In this document: piece by piece, positions 42,117-49,842 of the stretch | Numbering within the stretch: position 1 is the stretch's first letter | Layout: each line of letters begins with the position of its first letter | Origin: Deltaproteobacteria bacterium | Lineage (GTDB): Bacteria; Desulfobacterota; Syntrophobacteria; Syntrophobacterales; Syntrophobacteraceae | DNA length: 64,000 nt | Reading direction: 5' to 3' | Assembly (NCBI GenBank): GCA_012517315.1 | Contig: JAAYVE010000002.1 | Span: 31,484-95,483 of the forward strand | The notes under the pieces: generated by a model | What the model saw: only the letters and a program-made list of their open reading frames with translations | Told to the model about the DNA's origin: nothing | Databases searched by the model: none | Translations under genes and position numbers: made by a program

Positions 42117-42154
42117 GTGGGACACTAATTACGAATTTGTAATTAGTGTCCCAC
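42117..42154. repeat. Perfect 16-bp palindrome just upstream of a glycosyltransferase
   Basis: GTGGGACACTAATTAC (42117-42132) is followed by 6 bases and its exact complement (42139-42154). It ends 19 bases before the ATG at 42174, directly ahead of the GGAGGG ribosome binding site. It could be an operator, a leader hairpin, or a REP-like mobile palindrome. The rest of the 354-base gap 41820-42173 between the divergent genes shows no convincing gene; the - strand promoter for the beta-helix gene must lie in its first ~100 bases. Confidence 0.75.
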
Positions 42155-42173
42155 CCGCTCGGAGGGTTGCGAA

Positions 42174-43397
42174 ATGAAAATCCTACAGATCGCCGGTAGT
42201 GGTACCGTTGGAATCGAACGAATGGGGCCAGTCTCTAGAGACATCTGTAATCTATCTAATTGTTTCCAAAATCTAGGGCATGACGTGACGGTTGTTGATG
42301 CCGAAACCACAATCCCAAGAGTTAACTTAGACTCAAGGGTGAGAGTTCTAGAGACTTCCACAGTTTCCAGAACTCAACTAGGGAAAAAACTCATCAACAA
42401 TAAGCTTCGTTATCTCTTGTCGTGGAAGACAGAATTCCAGTTTGTGAAAGCTTTGCAGAGGCTCACTTCACTCGAAAACTTTGATATTATCCATGCACAT
42501 GAGCATGTTCCAGCACTCATACTGTCCTACCTCTGCCGTGAACGTCTGGTCTATACATCACATACGCCTACGTGGCTCAAAGGTGAAACTTTTAAACAGA
42601 AGCGTGAGATTCGCTTCGAAAAATTCGAGAGACTTCTTCGGATTCACGAAGCGGACGTTATATGTCGTTGTTCCCTTACTATCGCTTTAGGTGACTACCT
42701 GCAGACTGCATTACCTCAAGCACCTATTGTAGTGATTCCCAATGGAATTGATTTGGAGTCTTGGGTTCCCGTCGAGCGCATGGAAGCCCGCAGGCAATTG
42801 GGAATTGCACAACAGGATTTCGTGTTACTGTCTGTCACTAGGTTCGATCCTGTAAAAGGCATTGAGACACTCATCAACGCAGTCAAGGAATTGACAAACA
42901 AGGTGAAGCACTTGAACGTCTCTATCATTGGCCCTTTAGACAGATTCTATGGCAGTGAGAGCTCCGTCTCATCCTATGCAAGAAGCATCATATCCAAAAC
43001 GGAAGGCTTGCCGATCTCTTTTAAAGGTTTCATTCACAATAGGTCGCCGGAATTCCGCTGCTGGCTGTCCGCAGCTGATTTGTTTGTCCATACGGCGCTT
43101 TTTGAGCCTCAGGGGAACGTGATTCTAGAGGCTCTTTCCATGGGCCTTCCGGTAGTGGCCAGTAGGGCAGGTGGCACTCCCCAGATGGTCGGCGAAAAGG
43201 TGGGCCTTCTGTTCGAAGCCGGAGACTGGACGGACCTGTCTCAAAAAGTACTCTTCCTTTACAACAACCGCGAACGACTAAAAAGCATGCAGTTGAATTG
43301 CCGAAAGCAGGTGGAGGAGCATTTTTCCTGGAAGGGCTCGGCGGAAAAACATTTATGGGCATTCGAGAAGATTCGGCGGAAATATCCTCTTGTCTGA
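42174..43397 (+). CDS. Glycosyltransferase family 4
   Basis: A 407-residue GT4 enzyme. Motifs are HAHEHVPALILSYL and YTSHTPTWLKGETF in the N-terminal domain, VVIPNGIDLESWVP, LLSVTRFDPVKGIETL, and EPQGNVILEALSMGLPVVAS with RAGGTPQMVGEKVG at the donor site. The first two thirds are AT-rich, unlike the other glycosyltransferases here, while the last third returns to local composition. It is separated from all other GT genes by the IS and the beta-helix gene, and ends facing a - strand gene. Likely a late or strain-specific addition to the polymer pathway. Donor unknown. Confidence 0.86.
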   Translation: MKILQIAGSGTVGIERMGPVSRDICNLSNCFQNLGHDVTVVDAETTIPRVNLDSRVRVLETSTVSRTQLGKKLINNKLRYLLSWKTEFQFVKALQRLTSLENFDIIHAHEHVPALILSYLCRERLVYTSHTPTWLKGETFKQKREIRFEKFERLLRIHEADVICRCSLTIALGDYLQTALPQAPIVVIPNGIDLESWVPVERMEARRQLGIAQQDFVLLSVTRFDPVKGIETLINAVKELTNKVKHLNVSIIGPLDRFYGSESSVSSYARSIISKTEGLPISFKGFIHNRSPEFRCWLSAADLFVHTALFEPQGNVILEALSMGLPVVASRAGGTPQMVGEKVGLLFEAGDWTDLSQKVLFLYNNRERLKSMQLNCRKQVEEHFSWKGSAEKHLWAFEKIRRKYPLV

Positions 43398-43507
43398 CTG
43401 ACGACACCCCTTGGAGTCGATCTATGCGTTTTAGGCAAGAGTAGCAGGTCACTTTGAGATCCCTTTGCCAAACGATGAGCGGTTGCTGGATGGGCCCACA
43501 CACTCCA

Positions 43508-44269
43508 TCAAAAACCATCCCCAAATATTTCCATTTCTGAAAGGCCAATGTTGCTCCCCGTAGCGGCATCGATGATGAGGGTCACCTGGTTGACCGATTT
43601 GACGGGAAAGGTGACGTTGGTGGGGGAGCCGTCGTCGGCAAGGGGGCCTACCCCGACGATGCTTCCATCACTGAAATGGAGGGTGGCGGATAAGACCTGC
43701 GTGTTGAGGCTGGGCCGGTCGTGGAGGACCACACGGTTGACTGCGTGAAGGTCATCCCACGAGAGGGTGATCCAAACCCCGTCCTGCTCTCCCAGCGTGG
43801 CCCACTCCCGGGTCCAGTCACCAGGCCATCCGTCCGCAACGCCGTCCACTGCCTTGACAGCGGTCTGTTTTGTGGCGATGTTCTCTGAGGATGCCTCCAC
43901 CTTTGCATGAGGGGCTATGTTCACTCCCGGGTAGAAAATTTCCTCGGAAAAACCGCTTTCATTGCCCTCCCCGTCGCGGGCCGTCACGGCAAAGTAATAG
44001 GTTTTGCCTTCCTCCAGGTCCGTGATGGTGCAACTGGAATCGGACCCTGCGTCCAGGACCCGCGTGTACACCCCGCTTGCCTCTCCGATGTAAACACGAT
44101 ATCCCTCGACGCCGATGCTGGGGGACGGCTTCCACTTCAGGGTCGTCTGGCCGGCCTTTGCATGGGAAACGCCCCAAAGGCCGAGTGAAAATGCCCCTAG
44201 GAGCCACAAAAGTGCGCACACCTCAGGGAACCCATGGATCCCATCCCGCCGGTATTCTGAACCAAGCAT
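43508..44269 (-). CDS. Secreted FN3 and discoidin-like domain protein
   Basis: A 253-residue protein on the - strand. ATG at 44269 follows a GGGGGGAGAGAG ribosome binding site; a longer frame to 44410 has no such support. A hydrophobic segment (ALLWLLGAFSLGLWGVSHAKA) is a likely signal peptide. An FN3 domain follows (TLKWKPSPSIGVEGYRVYIG to YYFAVTARDGEGNESGFSEE). The C-terminal ~125 residues (NIAPHAKVEASSENIATKQT to NIGLSEMEIFG) look like an F5/8-type (discoidin) sugar-binding sandwich. Probably an extracellular carbohydrate-binding protein. It is convergent with the GT4 at 42174 and divergent from the FN3 protein at 44942. Confidence 0.78.
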   Translation of the reverse strand: MLGSEYRRDGIHGFPEVCALLWLLGAFSLGLWGVSHAKAGQTTLKWKPSPSIGVEGYRVYIGEASGVYTRVLDAGSDSSCTITDLEEGKTYYFAVTARDGEGNESGFSEEIFYPGVNIAPHAKVEASSENIATKQTAVKAVDGVADGWPGDWTREWATLGEQDGVWITLSWDDLHAVNRVVLHDRPSLNTQVLSATLHFSDGSIVGVGPLADDGSPTNVTFPVKSVNQVTLIIDAATGSNIGLSEMEIFGDGF

Positions 44270-44941
44270 TCTCTCTCCCCCCTGCTCCTTAAAAAAACAA
44301 TAGTCCCTTTTACCCCACATATCTCCACGATACTCAATGTTGGTGGCGTGGCCGCAATGCACCTGAACGGAACAGACCGGCCGATGACTTGGTCGTCGTT
44401 CTTTGAGCATGCCGAAAAAAGCTTCGCAGGCATGTCGGACAAAGATTCATGGAACCAAGATGGTGCAACTCAGGGATCTCGCACCAACCACCGGGAATGC
44501 TCTCCCTGTCTTCCCGGGAATGGATTGTCCGCCCTTCATACCAGACGGTCGGCGGATCGCCAAGGGAAAAAGGCGACTTGGGGGGCATGGGGCTTTTTCA
44601 GTTGTGTTTCACCCGGGCTTGTGCCATAGAGAACGGCTGATGTGGTTCAGCCGGGGAGATCCAGGGGCGGGTCCGAGGGGCGCTTTGCATGTTTTCGGAC
44701 GGATCCCGTATGAACGATGGACGGTGCGGCGATGGGTCGGGCATGAGCAGACAGGCATCGTGGCAGTGATTCTCTAATTCCGCATTCTGTATTGTGCCGT
44801 CGTGTGAAACAAGGAAAGCGGCGGCGGAATCAATCCATTCAAGGGATATATCTCCAACACAGCGGCTGAACCTTGGAGCCGGGACGGCCCTGCGGGGTCG
44901 GACCACGGTCGAAGTGAGGACCATGCCCGGGGAGGGAGGGG
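44270..44941. other. Intergenic region between divergent FN3-protein genes
   Basis: A 672-base stretch with no convincing gene on either strand; short frames here lack ribosome binding sites and family features. It must hold the promoters of both flanking genes. The clearest structure is a hairpin at 44634-44653, where CGGCTGA pairs with TCAGCCG. A purine-rich ribosome binding region (GGGGAGGGAGGGG) lies just before 44942. Confidence 0.5.
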
Positions 44942-46588
44942 ATGTCGCTGTCGAGAAAGGCGGGGTTCGGCCTGGCAGGCCGGGTGCCCCCCTTGTGTGC
45001 CGTCGTTGTTTTCCGTCTGTGGTGTGTTTTCCTGCCTTTTTTTTCCTTCTTATGCGCTTTCGAGCCAGGGGCCGCATCTGCGGCGTCCGTCACCCTAGCC
45101 TGGGACGCGCCGGCGGATGCCAGCAAGGTCGCCGGCTACCGGCTCCATTACGGGACGGCATCCCGCCAGTACCCCAACGTCATCAACGTGGGCAACCGGA
45201 CGAGTTCCCAGGTGACGGGTCTGGTGGAGGGGGCGACCTACTACTTCGCCGCCTCCTCATACGACCTTCAGGGGAACAGCAGCGCGTTTTCCAATGAAGT
45301 CCGTTACACCGTCCCCCTTTCCACCCCGACCGTGAGCCTCACCGTGAACGCCGGTCCGGACCTGGCGGTGGACCAGGGGCAGGTGACCGTTCTCAACGGC
45401 ACCGCCACCCCCACTTCCGGTGCCTCCGTCTCGTCTTACCGATGGTCTCAGGTGAGCGGACCAGCCGTCGCCCTGTCCAACGCCGCCGCCGCCCAATGCT
45501 GGTTCACCGCGCCGGACGTAGATTTCCAGGCCGCTTCCCTCGTGTTCCTGCTCACGGTGACGGACACCGCGGGTCGCCAGGCGGGGGATACGTGCACGGT
45601 GACCGTCAACGGCGATGGTGGTGTTGTCTCCGGTTCCAATGTCCTCTCCAACTGGGGTTTCGAGAGCGGAACAGACGGCTGGAACTTCTTCACCAGCGGA
45701 CAAGGAACCTATGGGGTGGAGTCTCCCGGGTTCGAAGGATCCAGGGCGGCCCGGGTTTCCGTGGCCCTCCCGGGGACCAACACGCAACTCTTCCAATCCG
45801 GGATTCACCTGGAACCCGACACGGACTACCAGCTGAGCTTCGCCGCCACCGTCAACAGCGGGCGGGATCTGAAGGTCTCCCTCCAGAAACACGGAGCGCC
45901 TTACACGAACTACGGCCTTTCCCTGCAGGCCGTCAACCTGGGAACGAACTGGGCCCTCCACAAGCTCGCTTTCAAGACGAAGAACTTCAGCGAGCCCGTG
46001 GATGATGCCCGGCTCATGTTCTGGTTCGCGGACACCGCTCTCGCGGGGGACACCTTCTGGATCGACTGCGTGTCCCTGAGCAAGGCGACGTCGGACGTGA
46101 CCGGAACCACCCCGCCCCCCGCCGCCCCCCAGACCAACCTCGTCGGAAACCCGGGGTTCGAGGAGGGGACGGGCAAATGGAACTTCTTCACCAACGGGGG
46201 CGGCACCCTTGGGACCGTCTCCCCCGGGCTGGACAGCGCCACCGCGGGTCGGATCGCCATCACCGCCGCCGGGACCAACACGCAGCTCTATCAATACGGA
46301 ATCGCCCTGGAACCCAATACCAGCTACCAGTTGAGCTTTTCGGCGTATTCCATTTCCGGGAGGGACTTGAAGGTGTCCCTTCTGAAGCACGGGGCCCCGT
46401 TCACCGACTACGGCGTCTCCATGCAGACGATCGACCTGGGGACGCGCTGGGCCGTCCACAGCATCGCCTTCAAGACGAAGAACTTCACCGGGCCGGTGAG
46501 CGACGCCCGGCTCATGTTCTGGTTTGCGGACTTGGCCCTGGCGGGTGATCAGTTCTTCGTGGACAATGTGGTTCTGGTGAAGCAGTAG
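44942..46588 (+). CDS. Secreted FN3/PKD-like protein with two carbohydrate-binding-like domains
   Basis: A 548-residue exported protein. A long hydrophobic leader covers about residues 15-48. FN3 follows (ASVTLAWDAPADASKVAGYR to about residue 122), then a PKD-like domain (~128-223; VNAGPDLAVDQGQVTVLNG and YRWSQVSGP). Two copies of the CBM4/9-like jelly roll follow (about 232-385 and 398-548), each with GFE, NTQL and LMFWFADxA motifs. These copies closely match those in the giant secreted proteins at 7289 and 10351. It may bind the same polymer. ATG 44942 follows GGGGAGGGAGGGG. It ends 52 bases before manC, so cotranscription is possible. Confidence 0.82.
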   Translation: MSLSRKAGFGLAGRVPPLCAVVVFRLWCVFLPFFSFLCAFEPGAASAASVTLAWDAPADASKVAGYRLHYGTASRQYPNVINVGNRTSSQVTGLVEGATYYFAASSYDLQGNSSAFSNEVRYTVPLSTPTVSLTVNAGPDLAVDQGQVTVLNGTATPTSGASVSSYRWSQVSGPAVALSNAAAAQCWFTAPDVDFQAASLVFLLTVTDTAGRQAGDTCTVTVNGDGGVVSGSNVLSNWGFESGTDGWNFFTSGQGTYGVESPGFEGSRAARVSVALPGTNTQLFQSGIHLEPDTDYQLSFAATVNSGRDLKVSLQKHGAPYTNYGLSLQAVNLGTNWALHKLAFKTKNFSEPVDDARLMFWFADTALAGDTFWIDCVSLSKATSDVTGTTPPPAAPQTNLVGNPGFEEGTGKWNFFTNGGGTLGTVSPGLDSATAGRIAITAAGTNTQLYQYGIALEPNTSYQLSFSAYSISGRDLKVSLLKHGAPFTDYGVSMQTIDLGTRWAVHSIAFKTKNFTGPVSDARLMFWFADLALAGDQFFVDNVVLVKQ

Positions 46589-46640
46589 CGGGAAGGGGAT
46601 TCCCGCTCACAATGATCAGATGAATAATGAGGACCATGCG

Positions 46641-48068
46641 ATGATCGTACCCGTCATCCTCGCAGGGGGTCTGGGCACACGGCTTTGGCCCTTGTCCAGG
46701 GAACTCTTTCCCAAACAGTTCCTGCCCTTGGTGGACCGCCGCACCCTGCTCCAGAACACCATCCTCCGCCTGAACGGCATGGAAGGGGTGGGGGCACCCA
46801 TCGTCATCTGCAACGAAACGCACCGGTTCCTGGTGGCGGAGCAACTCCGGGCCGTAAACATCCAGCCCGCTTCCATTCTCCTTGAGCCCGTGGGGAAAAA
46901 CACGGCTCCCGCCGTGGCCTTGGGGGCCCTGGACGCCCGGTCTCGCGATCCCGACGCGGTTTTGCTCGTCCTCCCCGCCGATCACCACATGCCCTCCGGG
47001 GACCTTTTCCGTGAGGCGATGGGGCTCGGCGTGAGAGCCGCTCGAGACGGGCGCCTCATCACCTTCGGTGTTCCCCCGCGCCACCCGGAAACGGGGTACG
47101 GGTACATTGAAAAGGGAGAACCCCTGCCCGCCGGGGACCACGAGGGGCAGGTGCTGCAGATCCGCCGCTTCGTGGAGAAGCCGGATGCCGATACGGCTCG
47201 GGAATACATGGACTCGGGGGACTACCTGTGGAACAGCGGCATCTTCATGTTTCGGGCGGACCGAATTTTGGGGGAGATGGAGCGTTTTGCCCCGGACATT
47301 GTGAAAGCCTGCAAGCAGGCCTATGAGAAGGGATCCGGAGACCTGGACTTCTTCAGGGTTGACGCAGACTCCTTCCGGGAAAACCCGAACATCTCGCTGG
47401 ACTACGCCGTCATGGAAAAGACGGAGCTCGGTGTCGTCATTCCTCTCGCCGACAACTGGAGCGACCTGGGATCCTGGTCCGCCGTCTGGGAGGTGCAGGG
47501 GAAGGATGCAGCGGGAAACGTGGCCTCGGGTGATGTCATCACCCACCGGGTCAGCAACTGTTACATCCACGCCACGGACCGCCTGGTGGCGGCGGTGGGG
47601 GTGAAGGACCTCATCGTGGTGGAGACGGCGGACGCGGTCCTTGTGGCCGACCGGGACAAGGTGCAGGAAATCCGGGCCGTGGTGCTGGCCCTGAAGGAGC
47701 AGTCCCGTGAGGAGGCCTTCTCCCACCGGGAAGTCTTCCGCCCGTGGGGGTCCTACGAGAGTCTCGTGGTGGGGGACCGGTTCCAGGTGAAGTGCATCCG
47801 CGTGAAGCCGGGGGAGAAGCTTTCCCTCCAGAAACATCACCACCGGGCGGAACACTGGGTGGTGGTGCGGGGCACGGCCCTGGTCACCCGCGGGGAAGAG
47901 GCGCTGCTCCTCAAGGAGGACGAATCCATCTACATCCCCCTCGGAACGAACCACCGCCTGGAAAACCCGGGAAAAATCCCCCTGGAACTCATCGAAGTGC
48001 AGACGGGAAGCTACCTGGGGGAAGACGACATCGTGCGGCTGGAGGATGTTTACGCGCGGATCAAGTGA
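46641..48068 (+). CDS. manC: Mannose-1-phosphate guanylyltransferase / mannose-6-phosphate isomerase
   Basis: A ~475-residue bifunctional enzyme that makes GDP-mannose, and in the same chain interconverts fructose-6-P and mannose-6-P. The nucleotidyltransferase motif is ILAGGLGTRLWPLSRELFPK; FVEKPDADTAREY and NSGIFMFRAD follow. The C-terminal cupin domain has RPWGSYESL, VKPGEKLSLQKHHHRAEHW and IPLGTNHRLENPG. ATG 46641 has TGAGG 8 bases upstream; an in-frame ATG at 46620 would add seven residues. It supplies GDP-mannose for a mannose- or fucose-type residue in the polymer. Its transcript ends at the strong terminator at 48373. Confidence 0.95.
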   Translation: MIVPVILAGGLGTRLWPLSRELFPKQFLPLVDRRTLLQNTILRLNGMEGVGAPIVICNETHRFLVAEQLRAVNIQPASILLEPVGKNTAPAVALGALDARSRDPDAVLLVLPADHHMPSGDLFREAMGLGVRAARDGRLITFGVPPRHPETGYGYIEKGEPLPAGDHEGQVLQIRRFVEKPDADTAREYMDSGDYLWNSGIFMFRADRILGEMERFAPDIVKACKQAYEKGSGDLDFFRVDADSFRENPNISLDYAVMEKTELGVVIPLADNWSDLGSWSAVWEVQGKDAAGNVASGDVITHRVSNCYIHATDRLVAAVGVKDLIVVETADAVLVADRDKVQEIRAVVLALKEQSREEAFSHREVFRPWGSYESLVVGDRFQVKCIRVKPGEKLSLQKHHHRAEHWVVVRGTALVTRGEEALLLKEDESIYIPLGTNHRLENPGKIPLELIEVQTGSYLGEDDIVRLEDVYARIK

Positions 48069-48372
48069 TTGCTGTTCTGCAAAGGGTCCTGAAAGCCGGC
48101 ACCGGGGAGAGCCCGCCCGAAGTCTGTGTCATGTCGGCCCGGGATTCCTGGATCTCCAGAGGGAAGCCATGGAAGAGATCCGGACGCATCGTCCGCTCGC
48201 GCCTGCTCACGGCCATCGAGGCGGCCCTGAACATCTGCTGCCGCGTGGCGGCAAGAGAGCTCTAGTGATGGTGGCGTGGCCCGCCATGGCCGCGTTGCTT
48301 GTCGATTTTCCCTTCGGCAGGGATCGGCTCACCGGCTGAAGAACCGGAAAAAACAGCCGCAGGCAACAGAGG

Positions 48373-48413
48373 AAGAGCCCTGTCTACCCCGGGTAGACGG
48401 GGCTCTTTTTTTT
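48373..48413 (+). terminator. Strong Rho-independent terminator after manC
   Basis: AAGAGCCCTGTCTACC pairs with GGTAGACGGGGCTCTT across a short loop (48373-48406, one G-T pair), followed by an unbroken T-run to 48413. It lies 305 bases after the manC stop. The intervening bases 48069-48372 show no convincing gene. It isolates manC from the next operon. Confidence 0.9.
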
Positions 48414-48611
48414 GTTTCCGGGGACCGTCGGAAAACCGATCAAAAACCGAGCGTTGAAAAATCCCCCTCCCCCCTCTCTACCCACGGTCGACAAATGGAC
48501 GTGTACCGGGGAGACTGCGGCAATCACACAATTCCCCTGGGGTTTTCCCAAACCCCGATGGGCCGGGCTCCTCCTCCGCCGCCTTTTCCTTCGGTCATTT
48601 TGGAATCCCGG

Positions 48612-48627
48612 TGGCATGGACCTTGTA
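48612..48627 (+). promoter_or_regulatory. Candidate sigma-54 promoter for the NusG/XrtA-type operon
   Basis: TGGCATGGACCTTGTA at 48612-48627 matches the -24/-12 pattern TGGCAcg-N4-TTGcA with GG at 48613-48614 and the -12 dinucleotide exactly 10 bases later (GT in place of the usual GC). It is 141 bases before the antiterminator gene and downstream of the manC terminator. The remaining sequence of the 48414-48768 gap shows no gene. Confidence 0.5.
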
Positions 48628-48768
48628 CATCCCCTGTGTCGGCAGAGTGAAAAGAAGGACAAACGTCCCATGAAACCATTGGTGAAGTGGAAGGGACGAT
48701 CTGCCGAAGTCATTGTGGCGGCGGGGACTGGATGGGGTCTGGACCCGCTGATGGCATGGAGGGGATGA

Positions 48769-49269
48769 ATGAGAGAGTGGTACTGTATCTTCACGAAGCC
48801 CGGCCACGAGGACGAAGTGGTGCAGAGGCTGAGCCCGTTCGGCGACATCGAACTGTTCAATCCCAAGCTCAAGCGCAGCAAGGTGAGGAGGGGCCGTTTT
48901 GCCCAAGTGGTGGAGAACCTTTTCCCCTCCTACATCTTTTCCCGGTTTGACCTCAAGCGCTACTTCCACATGATCCGATATACCAGGGGAGTGAGAAGAT
49001 TTGTGGGGGATACGGAAGGCCATCCCTATGTGGTGACGGAGAGCATCATCGAGAGCATCCGGGAGCGGATGAAAGAGGGGTTTGTGGTCATGAAGACGCC
49101 CGGCCTTAAGGCGGGGGACCGGGTGAGGGTGACCGACGGCCCCTTTGCCGGGTTCGACGGCGTGTTCCTGTCCGAGGTGAAGCCCCGGGAGCGCATCCTG
49201 ATCCTCCTCAACGCCATCCAGTTCCAGGCGCGGGTGGAGCTTGCCCCATACCAGGTCTTGAGCGCGTGA
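48769..49269 (+). CDS. NusG paralogue (RfaH/UpxY-type operon antiterminator)
   Basis: A 166-residue protein that binds RNA polymerase to help it read through long polysaccharide operons. The NGN domain reads EWYCIFTKPGHEDEVVQRL, FPSYIFSRFDLKRYFHMIRY and TRGVRRFVGD. The C-terminal KOW domain is present (LKAGDRVRVTDGPFAGFDGV). It is shorter than housekeeping NusG and lies at the head of an exopolysaccharide operon, as specialised NusG paralogues often do. GGAGGGG precedes the ATG. The gap downstream carries an ops-like element, the DNA signal used by RfaH, so the protein may act on its own operon. Confidence 0.9.
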   Translation: MREWYCIFTKPGHEDEVVQRLSPFGDIELFNPKLKRSKVRRGRFAQVVENLFPSYIFSRFDLKRYFHMIRYTRGVRRFVGDTEGHPYVVTESIIESIRERMKEGFVVMKTPGLKAGDRVRVTDGPFAGFDGVFLSEVKPRERILILLNAIQFQARVELAPYQVLSA

Positions 49270-49376
49270 AACCGATACCTCGTGTGAGCCTGACACCTGC
49301 CCCGAGGACGAGGTCGCGCAAGTAAATGCGGAGTTGTCCCCAGTCATCTGACCCTGAAGGGGTGGGACACCACGAG

Positions 49377-49398
49377 CCCGGGGCATCGCCCCGGGTTT
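49377..49398 (+). terminator. GC-rich hairpin after the NusG paralogue
   Basis: CCCGGGGC (49377-49384) pairs with GCCCCGGG (49388-49395) around ATC, followed by only TTT. It may be a partial terminator that an antiterminator would need to overcome. A second, weaker hairpin CTCCCG/CGGGAG lies at 49548-49564. Confidence 0.45.
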
Positions 49399-49746
49399 GG
49401 AGGCCCCCGCCTCAATCAGAGCCCTGAGAGGACGATACACGTTGGGTTGCTTCGCCCCGGGAGGAAAACAGGCTCTTGATCTCTTTTGAAATTGGGGGGG
49501 TGGGAAGCATTCCATACCGGGTATCCTGAGGTTGGGAAATCAGGAATCTCCCGATTGACGGGAGCGCCTGAACAGGCAGAATGGCAGCAGATCGAGCGGG
49601 ACCCTAAATCCACGAACCCTTTCACAGCCAAGCACAGCGGCACCGGGAAGATCGGTTGATCAGTCATTGGCATCCCGGGGCCTGCCCCTGTTTCGGGGTC
49701 GACGGCATTGTCCGTCGCCAAAAAAACATTGTCATGGACAGTGAAT

Positions 49747-49758
49747 GGCGGTAGCCTG
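49747..49758 (+). promoter_or_regulatory. ops-like element in the leader of the exopolysaccharide operon
   Basis: GGCGGTAGCCTG matches the enterobacterial ops element GGCGGTAGCGTG at 11 of 12 bases, and GGC/GCC can form the small hairpin around GGTA. It lies 84 bases before the ATPase start and about 480 bases after the NusG paralogue. The whole gap 49270-49842 (573 bases) has no convincing gene and looks like a long structured leader. Two partial matches (GGCGGTAG) occur by chance inside genes at 14919 and 37509, so the match alone is not decisive. Confidence 0.45.
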
Positions 49759-49842
49759 TCCGCGTTTTGGGGATGCGCCCCCGCAACGGCGCCCGGCAGG
49801 GCGTCCACCCTCACTCACAGGAATGCAAGAGCGGCTGGCTCC

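Noticed and set aside
41887..42177. 96-residue + strand frame upstream of the GT4 at 42174
   Set aside because: It would translate through the perfect palindrome and has no ribosome binding site or domain.
44338..44356. Sigma-54-like site in the FN3 intergenic region
   Set aside because: A GG-N10-GC spacing exists, but the -12 element lacks TTGC and the -24 element is poor.
44403..44777. 124-residue frame in the gap between FN3-protein genes
   Set aside because: No ribosome binding site, unusual composition, no family resemblance, and other frames of the same length overlap it.
45257..46459. 400-residue open frame on the - strand
   Set aside because: Antisense of the FN3/CBM-like secreted protein; Gly/Arg-rich low-complexity translation.
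46512..47954. 480-residue open frame on the - strand
   Set aside because: It is the antisense of manC, whose motifs are complete on the + strand.
48046..48339. Small gene between manC and its terminator
   Set aside because: No ribosome binding site and no recognisable features; another frame at 48068-48265 is equally unsupported.
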